Assembly (NCBI GenBank): GCA_030621515.1
Contig: JAUXHN010000016.1
Location: 1-37,580 of the forward strand
Direction: 5' to 3'
Length of the DNA stretch: 37,580 nt
From: Deltaproteobacteria bacterium
GTDB lineage: Bacteria; Myxococcota_A; Polyangia; JAAYKL01
Part shown: positions 32,171-37,580 of the stretch, piece by piece
Layout of the letters: each line of letters starts with the position of its first letter
Numbering within the stretch: position 1 is the stretch's first letter
Notes under the pieces: generated by a model
Told to the model about the DNA's origin: nothing
What the model saw: only the letters and a program-made list of their open reading frames with translations
The model's database searches: none
Translations under genes and position numbers: made by a program

Positions 32171-34078
32171 TTAGCGCAACTCCAGCCAGTCAAACATCAC
32201 CGCGAGTTTCCTGAAATCAACGGACATACCCAACTCCTTGGGTGAGACCGCATAGGCGAACTCGAAGCTTAAAACACTCTTCTCTCGCGCCTGCGACGCC
32301 GGTACTTCAAACATGTACACGCGGGATTCGGGATCCAACTCGATTCGAGCCAGGCGGACACCGTTGACCCGGACGGTGATGGTCTGCGGCAGCGCGTTAC
32401 CGGGGATGGTCATCGGAGCAGCCCTGAACCTCACAAGGTTATCGCGCCCGGGTTTGAAACCAGGTGAGATTTCCGCGCGTTTTCCGATTGCCCAGACCCA
32501 GGTCGAGTCACCCTCCCCCTCGTTATCACCCCATCCCGAAACAAGATGCTCTCGCGCCAACGGCGTTCCGAAATCCATCGTCGCCATTTTCCGGCGGTAC
32601 CTGGAAAGATCGATACCCAGGTATTGCGGCCCAATTCGGTAGAGGCGCAGGGGACATCTCGATAGCCGGGCAACTTCCTTGGTTCGATAATTCGACATGA
32701 TCACGCGCAGGGCGGCGTCCCCTTCGAGATCCCGGGGGTTGACTATCATGAACACCTGTCTCTCATTCCAGATCCCGTGATTGATCAGCTCCGCCGCAGC
32801 TGGATGACGCCACGAAAAAGACTCGATACCGCCGTACAATCTCAACGGGCCGGTGAAGTCGAGGGCGCCCACCAGACTATTCCCAGGTAGTCTCTTGCTC
32901 ATCTCCAGGGTATCCAGGTAGTAGCTCTCGTCGAAATTGGCGCGGTAGACACCCTCGTTGTGTGAGAACCGAGCCATGCAACACACGGTGACTATAAACG
33001 CGACCGCCGCAATCACATACATGGAGCGTATGCCCCGTGGCCACTTCGCAAGCGCCCTCCTGCCGGCGAGCCCGATGCCGTCTCCCGCGAGCAAGAAGAT
33101 CGCCGGGTATGCGGGCAACAGGAATCGCACCTCCCACCAGGCCTCGATCGAAGGCTCCCAGGTAGACAAGAACAAGACAAACGCAAAGAGCCAGAGGAGC
33201 AGCGGGACATTCCTGCGAAACCCAACGACCGCCGCACAGGCTGCGGGTATCAGGAGCGGCCAGAGCATCGCCAAAGTGGTGCGGCCGAAAAAGGAGAGCT
33301 TGGCCGTCAGAGCGCCGGGACCAATCTCGTGGATGTTGATCCCGTACGGGACGGCCGATGGCCCGCCGAACTGAACGTAGATGTATACGGCCAGGCAAGA
33401 TGCCGCCGCCGCAAACCACAAGATGAGCGAACGCAGCTTGCCACGCTCGCGAGCCGACCACATCAGCGCGGGAAGAAAAAGCACGTTGGTGGGTCTCACG
33501 AGGAGGGAGAGCCCGAGTAGAACTCCCGAGAGTCTCTCCCTTCCCCTGGATAGCAATACATAGGACAGCAAGATGAAAACGGTCGCAGGCATGTCGCTCA
33601 TCACCTGGATCGAACCCCAGGTTACGATGGGAGTCGCGGCCCATAGAATCGAGATTGCCAGGGCGCAAGTGCGACCGCCGGAGCCGGGGGTCAGGGCGAG
33701 GTACATCAATACAACGCTCGCCGCGCCGAGCACCGGCGTGCAATAGAACTCCAACCCAACTGTGCCGAACAGGGCCATGACCGCAGAAAAACCCGGCGGA
33801 AAAATGGAAACCACTTCGCCATCAACCAGCGCATGACACAGGGGCACCAGCGCCGGGTAATCCACAGGGCTCAACCCCAACTCGAGACCCGAATCCAGGC
33901 CGAGGAAGGCGCGGGCACAGGACAGGTAGGCAAAGGGATCGCAGCCTCCGACGTACCTGGATCTGAAGTGGGCCCAGAGAAGAAGCGACAGGAAGGCCAC
34001 GCCGAGGGCGCATGTGTTCTGCCAGACTTTCAACCACCGAATGGCGGCTTCGAGAGTTTGTCCGGTCCACTTCTTCAT
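32171..34078 (-). CDS. GT-C type membrane glycosyltransferase with C-terminal beta domain
   Basis: A 635-residue protein with about ten membrane segments from 20 to 400, followed by a soluble part of about 230 residues. The first periplasmic loop carries an acidic motif (GCDPFAYLSCARAF, SPVDYPALVP), as in GT39/GT83-like enzymes that use polyprenyl-phosphate sugars. The last ~120 residues (TITVRVNGVRLARIELDP, VLSFEFAYAVSP) look like a beta sandwich, possibly a sugar-binding domain. The ATG at 34078 has GAGGG upstream. It is the first gene of a unit with the M24 peptidase. The intergenic stretch before it carries one copy of the GTGTCTGTAAACCTT repeat. It is a second, non-adjacent GT-C enzyme in the window; its acceptor is unknown. 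Confidence 0.8.
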   Translation of the reverse strand: MKKWTGQTLEAAIRWLKVWQNTCALGVAFLSLLLWAHFRSRYVGGCDPFAYLSCARAFLGLDSGLELGLSPVDYPALVPLCHALVDGEVVSIFPPGFSAVMALFGTVGLEFYCTPVLGAASVVLMYLALTPGSGGRTCALAISILWAATPIVTWGSIQVMSDMPATVFILLSYVLLSRGRERLSGVLLGLSLLVRPTNVLFLPALMWSARERGKLRSLILWFAAAASCLAVYIYVQFGGPSAVPYGINIHEIGPGALTAKLSFFGRTTLAMLWPLLIPAACAAVVGFRRNVPLLLWLFAFVLFLSTWEPSIEAWWEVRFLLPAYPAIFLLAGDGIGLAGRRALAKWPRGIRSMYVIAAVAFIVTVCCMARFSHNEGVYRANFDESYYLDTLEMSKRLPGNSLVGALDFTGPLRLYGGIESFSWRHPAAAELINHGIWNERQVFMIVNPRDLEGDAALRVIMSNYRTKEVARLSRCPLRLYRIGPQYLGIDLSRYRRKMATMDFGTPLAREHLVSGWGDNEGEGDSTWVWAIGKRAEISPGFKPGRDNLVRFRAAPMTIPGNALPQTITVRVNGVRLARIELDPESRVYMFEVPASQAREKSVLSFEFAYAVSPKELGMSVDFRKLAVMFDWLELR

Positions 34079-34096
34079 GACGCCCGATTCCCTCTA

Positions 34097-34117
34097 CGTG
34101 AAGTGTCTGTAAACCTT
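34097..34117 (+). repeat. Left copy of a 21-base direct repeat
   Basis: The 21-base sequence with core GTGTCTGTAAACCTT (34103-34117) occurs again at 35847-35867 in the same direction with one mismatch. The two copies bracket the PNGase-like gene. The 5' bases are CGTGAA here and CGTGAG in the other copy. Confidence 0.85.
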
Positions 34118-34176
34118 ATTTACCCACACCACACAATTGCCGGTACTATAAACTTCAAATGAGGAGGATATGAAAA

Positions 34177-35832
34177 ATGATAATCTCTCTTGCAAGGTAT
34201 GCCCGATATCTGCTGACACTGGCGCTCGCAGCGAGCATCCACTTCGGAGCCGGTTGCAACTCCAAGAGCAACAACCAGCCCGACGGATCGGTCGACGGCG
34301 GCGCTGACGCAGGCATCGATACAACCTGCGAGGATGGGTTGCCCCCCACCCCCTTCGATAGCAGCGCAACGATAACTGCCTACGACCAGCCCGCGCCCGA
34401 CTTCACTGTGAACACCACCGACGGCGAATGGACCCTGTCGGAGCACTGGACCGGTTGCGACAACTACGTGTTCGTAATGTACAACTCGGGCTACGTGACC
34501 GGCGCTGACCAGCTCTGGGCGTCGAGCGTCGCCGAGATCATCGACGACAGCGCCTCCAATACCCACTACTTCTTCGTCACCCTGGAGACCGGGCTCGCCG
34601 CCGAGGATCGAGAGGCGCGGGTGCTCGAAGTTTGCGACAAGATTCAGGCCCACCTGGAAACCACCGATCAGGCCACCAGAGACCACTGGGCCGATCGGAT
34701 GCACTACGTCACCGACCCCGGACGCGACATCCCGATGGTGGACGGCGTGCTGGATGTCTACGCGGGCGAGGTGCACTTCACCATCGATCGCAAGCAGCTG
34801 GTACGAGAGGGCCACAACACTTCCTATTTCACCGGATCCTCCTGGGTGCCCCAGTTCGGTAACACGCGCTACTGGGCCCGCTACTACAACTCCCAGTACT
34901 TGCTCGACAAGCAGCTCGAGGACCAGGAGGCGGGTGAAGACATGCTGGTGCACCGGGTGGCCGACAGGGAAGACATCGCGGGCAGCGAACCCTTCAACTG
35001 GACCCTCCCGGACGCCGCCACCATCGCCGGGTACGAGAAGCTCGAGATCGACATGCACGTGGACTGCCCCGGGGCGGGGCACCCCTACGGCTCAACCTGC
35101 GGCGAGTGGGACACAGTGGGTAGCCTGTGGCTTTGCGCCGACGATGATTGCACCGCCGAGACCCGGCGCAGGATAGTGAAGTGGATAACCCCATACAGCT
35201 CACCGGGGCGCTGGGTAATCGACATCACGCCGGAGCTGGTGCATCTGGCCGCAGGCGGAGAGCTGCGCTTCATGGCGCAACACGGAGACAACACCGTCGG
35301 CCCGTACACCTACAAATACACGGTCGACTTCCGCTTCCTCAAGGCGGAAGACGGCCTCAGACCCTTCGCCATCGAGCCCATGATTCCCATGGCCAATTAC
35401 CCGTTCGCCGACATGGCCGACGCCTTCGATCCATTCGTCATCACGCCCCCCTCGGGGGCCCAGAAGGTAGAGCTGTATGCCCGGATCTCCGGTCACGGAG
35501 CCGTGCCCCCCAGCGGCTGCGCCGAGTTCTGCACTTTCGAGCACACCTTCGACGTCAACGGCACCGACTACCAGCACGTCTACCTGAAGGAGAACGAAAA
35601 CCGTTGCGCAGAGTGGGTGGAGCTGGGCGTAACCCCTAACCAGGGAGGCACCTGGCACTTTGACCGCTCCTCGTGGTGCCCCGGATGGACCATTGAGGAA
35701 TGGCGGGAGGATCTCACGGAGAGCTTCGATCTCGGCGGCGCCAACACAATCAATCACATCCCCACGTACCTGTCGGGGGACCCGCCGGGCGGCAATATGG
35801 ACGCCCGCGTGGAGCTCGTCTTCTATCAGTAA
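34177..35832 (+). CDS. PNGase F-related lipoprotein with thioredoxin-like N-domain
   Basis: A 551-residue predicted lipoprotein: signal peptide ending FGAGC (C27), then an Asp/Gly spacer. Residues 68-215 resemble a redoxin/thioredoxin-like fold (APDFTVNTTDGEWTLSEHW) with no catalytic cysteine pair. Residues 270-550 match peptide:N-glycosidase F, which releases N-glycans from glycoproteins: TCGEWDTVG, WITPYSSPGRWVIDIT, YTVDFRF, GCAEFC, GGTWHFDRSSWCPG. By comparison with Elizabethkingia PNGase F, D60 is D312 and E206 is E450, both kept; E118 is replaced by Q368. The enzyme may thus have low or altered activity. GGAGGATATG lies before the ATG, and TATAAA at 34147-34152 may be a -10 box. Direct repeats flank the gene. 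Confidence 0.85.
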   Translation: MIISLARYARYLLTLALAASIHFGAGCNSKSNNQPDGSVDGGADAGIDTTCEDGLPPTPFDSSATITAYDQPAPDFTVNTTDGEWTLSEHWTGCDNYVFVMYNSGYVTGADQLWASSVAEIIDDSASNTHYFFVTLETGLAAEDREARVLEVCDKIQAHLETTDQATRDHWADRMHYVTDPGRDIPMVDGVLDVYAGEVHFTIDRKQLVREGHNTSYFTGSSWVPQFGNTRYWARYYNSQYLLDKQLEDQEAGEDMLVHRVADREDIAGSEPFNWTLPDAATIAGYEKLEIDMHVDCPGAGHPYGSTCGEWDTVGSLWLCADDDCTAETRRRIVKWITPYSSPGRWVIDITPELVHLAAGGELRFMAQHGDNTVGPYTYKYTVDFRFLKAEDGLRPFAIEPMIPMANYPFADMADAFDPFVITPPSGAQKVELYARISGHGAVPPSGCAEFCTFEHTFDVNGTDYQHVYLKENENRCAEWVELGVTPNQGGTWHFDRSSWCPGWTIEEWREDLTESFDLGGANTINHIPTYLSGDPPGGNMDARVELVFYQ

Positions 35833-35846
35833 CACCGCCTTCCTTG

Positions 35847-35867
35847 CGTGAGGTGTCTGTAAACCTT
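35847..35867 (+). repeat. Right copy of the 21-base direct repeat
   Basis: Matches 34097-34117 at 20 of 21 bases. It starts 14 bases after the PNGase-like gene and ends at the -35 region of the vapBC promoter. Confidence 0.85.
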
Positions 35868-35907
35868 TCGCATAAGCGCATAAGCATGCTATTATGCCCT
35901 CATGCGC
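35867..35907 (+). promoter_or_regulatory. vapBC promoter and operator
   Basis: TTCGCA (35867-35872) and TATTAT (35890-35895) have 17-base spacing. GCATAA (35878-35883) is mirrored by TTATGC (35892-35897), and GCGCAT (35876-35881) by ATGCGC (35902-35907), so the -10 box lies inside nested inverted repeats. GCATAAGC is also repeated in tandem at 35870-35885. VapB-type antitoxins repress their own operons by binding such sites. Confidence 0.65.
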
Positions 35908-35920
35908 AAAGGAGCAGAAC

Positions 35921-36172
35921 ATGCGAGTTACGATTGAGCTGCCTGACAATCTTCGAGCCAGGGTCATGGCCCTTTCCGCCCAGAGAGGATATCGAGGCTA
36001 CGGTCGGGTTATCGTAGAGGCTGTCGAGTGTTACCTCGACGGGCTCGAATCGAAGCAGGACATCCTCGAAAAGGTTCTTGGAATGGCGGGTTCGTGGACC
36101 CGGGGCGAGACCGAGGATGCCCGCTCGGGTGTGGCCGAGGTACGCGCAAGCTACCGAAAGATGAAGACATGA
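35921..36172 (+). CDS. vapB: VapB-type antitoxin (ribbon-helix-helix-like)
   Basis: An 83-residue protein beginning MRVTIELPDNLRARVMAL, the beta strand and helix of a ribbon-helix-helix or CopG-like DNA-binding domain. The C-terminal tail (WTRGETEDARSGVAEVRASYRKM) is charged and probably wraps the toxin. A near-ideal AAAGGAG site lies 7 bases before the ATG at 35921. The frame upstream is not supported. It overlaps the toxin gene by 4 bases and has an operator-like promoter, as expected for an autoregulated antitoxin. Confidence 0.85.
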   Translation: MRVTIELPDNLRARVMALSAQRGYRGYGRVIVEAVECYLDGLESKQDILEKVLGMAGSWTRGETEDARSGVAEVRASYRKMKT

Positions 36173-36564
36173 TTCTCGTGGATTCGGACGTGATTATCGA
36201 TTTCTTTGCCGGCACACAACCAAGCGCCGACTTGCTGGCACGCTTGCTGGTGAAACACGAGGCGCTGATCTCCTCCGTATCGGTTTTTGAGATCCTCGCC
36301 GGTGTCACGGGCAAGAAAAGGCTGCGTCAGATCGAGGAGCTGCTTTCCATCGTACCTGTGATCGATTTCAACCGACTTGCGGCCGAAAAGGCCGCTGAAA
36401 TCTACACAAAACTGAAAAAGAAGGGCTCGCTGGTGGGTAATCAGGACATCTTTCTCGCCGCCACCGCAAGCTGTGCCGGTATTCCCGTCCTGACCCGCAA
36501 TGTCCAACATTTCAAGCGCATCTCCGGAGTCGATGTCTTGAGGCCGAAGGATTTTGAGCAATAA
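36169..36564 (+). CDS. vapC: VapC-type PIN-domain toxin ribonuclease
   Basis: A 131-residue PIN-domain protein, expected to be a magnesium-dependent RNase held inactive by the antitoxin encoded just upstream. The conserved acidic residues are D5 (MILVDSDVIIDFF), E41 (VSVFEILAG) and D93 (NQDIFLAATA); N111 sits in the LTRNVQHF block. All are present, so the toxin looks active. Its ATG overlaps the antitoxin stop (ATGA). A short hairpin (GAGCA, loop ATAA, TGCTC) covers its stop codon, without a T run. Confidence 0.9.
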   Translation: MILVDSDVIIDFFAGTQPSADLLARLLVKHEALISSVSVFEILAGVTGKKRLRQIEELLSIVPVIDFNRLAAEKAAEIYTKLKKKGSLVGNQDIFLAATASCAGIPVLTRNVQHFKRISGVDVLRPKDFEQ

Positions 36565-36593
36565 TGCTCTCGCCATGAGCAGGCACCGCAGAT

Positions 36594-36633
36594 ATCACTT
36601 TTCAAAAAAGCATGCATTATTCCCTGAAGTGAT
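36594..36633. promoter_or_regulatory. Inverted repeat in the leader of the EF-G gene
   Basis: ATCACTT (36594-36600) is mirrored by AAGTGAT (36627-36633) across 26 bases that contain AT-rich promoter-like sequence (CATTAT). It could be a regulator site or a leader hairpin before the elongation factor gene. Evidence is limited to symmetry. Confidence 0.3.
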
Positions 36634-36669
36634 GTAGGGGGAAGCGGAATTTTTAGGGGCTGAGGTGTT

Positions 36670-37580
36670 ATGAACATAGATCCGACAAAGGTAAGAAACA
36701 TCGGCATCAGTGCACACATTGATGCCGGCAAGACCACGCTTACCGAAAGAATTCTTTTTTATACCCAGCGAATTCACGCCATCCACGATGTGAAGGGCAA
36801 GGACGGCGTCGGGGCCACCATGGATTTCATGGAACTCGAAAAAGAGCGGGGAATAACAATCACGTCCGCCGCTACCTACTGCGAATGGAATGCCCATGAG
36901 ATAAACATTATTGACACCCCGGGACACGTAGACTTCACCATCGAAGTCGAACGGGCCCTTCGGGTGCTGGACGGCGCCGTGCTGGTCCTTTGCTCTGTCG
37001 GCGGTGTACAGTCTCAGTCAATTACAGTTGACAGGCAGATGTCCAGATACAAGGTCCCGTGCATTGCCTTTATCAACAAGTGCGATCGCAGCGGGGCCAA
37101 CCCGCTCCGCGTCATAGATCAACTCCGGGAAAAACTGAACCACAACGCCGTTGCAATGCAGCTGCCCATAGGCCTTGAATCGGACTTTGAGGGAGTTGTG
37201 GACCTCGTCTCCATGAAGGCCCTGTACTTCGATGGCCGCAGCGGCGAGCATATACGTCTGGAAGAAATACCTCAGGAACTCCAGGCAGAGGCGCAAACCC
37301 GAAGAGATATCCTTGTCGAAGCTGCTTCAATGTTCTGCGACGAACTCATGGAAGCCGCGCTCAATGAAGAGGTCACAGCAGACCTCCTGGTCCAAGCAAT
37401 CAAGAGCGGGACTCTTGCCCGCGGACTCACACCTGTATTTGTTGGATCGGCTTACAAGAACAAGGGGGTCCAGCCCCTCCTTGATGCGGTAACTCAGTAC
37501 CTGCCGCAACCCATGGATGTTGAAAACTTCGCCCTGGACATGGAAAACGAGGAAGTTGAACAAAAACTCGAAACAGATTC
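36670..37580 (+). CDS. fusA: Elongation factor G (5' part, cut by window end)
   Basis: The first 303 codons of a translation factor GTPase that drives ribosomal translocation or recycling. The G motifs are clear: AHIDAGKTT (15-23), switch [19 protein letters not shown], and NKCD at the guanine-recognition site. Blocks such as [14 protein letters not shown] resemble the spirochaete/delta-type and mitochondrial EF-G1 group. GAGGTG lies 4 bases before the ATG. The stretch appears lower in GC than upstream genes. The rest of the gene is outside the window, so whether it is the main EF-G or a paralogue cannot be decided here. Confidence 0.93.
   Translation, partial: MNIDPTKVRNIGISAHIDAGKTTLTERILFYTQRIHAIHDVKGKDGVGATMDFMELEKERGITITSAATYCEWNAHEINIIDTPGHVDFTIEVERALRVLDGAVLVLCSVGGVQSQSITVDRQMSRYKVPCIAFINKCDRSGANPLRVIDQLREKLNHNAVAMQLPIGLESDFEGVVDLVSMKALYFDGRSGEHIRLEEIPQELQAEAQTRRDILVEAASMFCDELMEAALNEEVTADLLVQAIKSGTLARGLTPVFVGSAYKNKGVQPLLDAVTQYLPQPMDVENFALDMENEEVEQKLETD

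Overview
The window is a GC-rich, densely coded bacterial segment. It carries 27 complete genes and the 5' end of one more, about nine tenths coding, with long same-strand runs on both strands. Many lipoproteins have an Asp/Ser/Thr-repeat spacer right after the lipidated cysteine. There are also EGF-like, Lcl-type (DUF1566), lamin-tail and PNGase F-like secreted proteins, a PEGA/TPR protein, and anaerobe-type CoA-ester enzymes (a glutaconyl-CoA decarboxylase alpha subunit and a giant BadF/BcrA-type activase). Together these suggest an uncultured Gram-negative of the Myxococcota or 'deltaproteobacterial' kind, probably anaerobic or facultative. That placement is inference; no rRNA or tRNA gene was seen.

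Layout. Positions 1-312 hold no gene I can support. Positions 313-3425 (minus) encode a methyltransferase-GT2 fusion followed by a GT-C membrane glycosyltransferase. Positions 3558-7883 (plus) encode the 1441-residue double activase, ending in a good intrinsic terminator. Positions 8000-9548 are a type IV AbiE toxin-antitoxin pair behind a palindrome that contains its -10 box. Positions 9677-18946 (plus) form a long run: mutL, miaA, a lipoprotein with three DsbA folds, an AblB-like acetyltransferase, an unknown protein, a lipoprotein and an acyl-CoA dehydrogenase. Most junctions there are 4-base stop/start overlaps. Positions 18966-22365 hold three cell-surface lipoproteins. Then come larE (minus), a small zinc-finger protein (plus), gcdA and a membrane sulfatase-like/HEAT protein (minus), and a methyltransferase (plus). 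Positions 28815-34078 (minus) hold a DUF1566 lipoprotein, a TPR/PEGA protein, an M24 peptidase and a second GT-C enzyme. Positions 34177-35832 (plus) encode a PNGase F-related lipoprotein flanked by near-identical 21-base direct repeats. A VapBC-type toxin-antitoxin pair and the start of an elongation factor G gene (cut by the window edge) finish the window.

How genes may work together. GcdA would make crotonyl-CoA from glutaconyl-CoA, and the acyl-CoA dehydrogenase belongs to the short-chain (butyryl/glutaryl-CoA) type. The activase family primes 2-hydroxyacyl-CoA dehydratases. The three fit a glutaconyl-CoA/crotonyl-CoA route, although they sit in separate transcription units. The other themes are envelope glycosylation (GT2 fusion, two GT-C enzymes, PNGase-like protein) and surface lipoproteins. 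No complete new defence or mobile system is evident. The most unusual items are the triple-DsbA lipoprotein with two decayed active sites, the repeat-flanked PNGase-like gene with a substituted catalytic residue, the AblB-like protein without a normal acetyl-CoA loop, and a family of GTGTCTG-core intergenic repeats.
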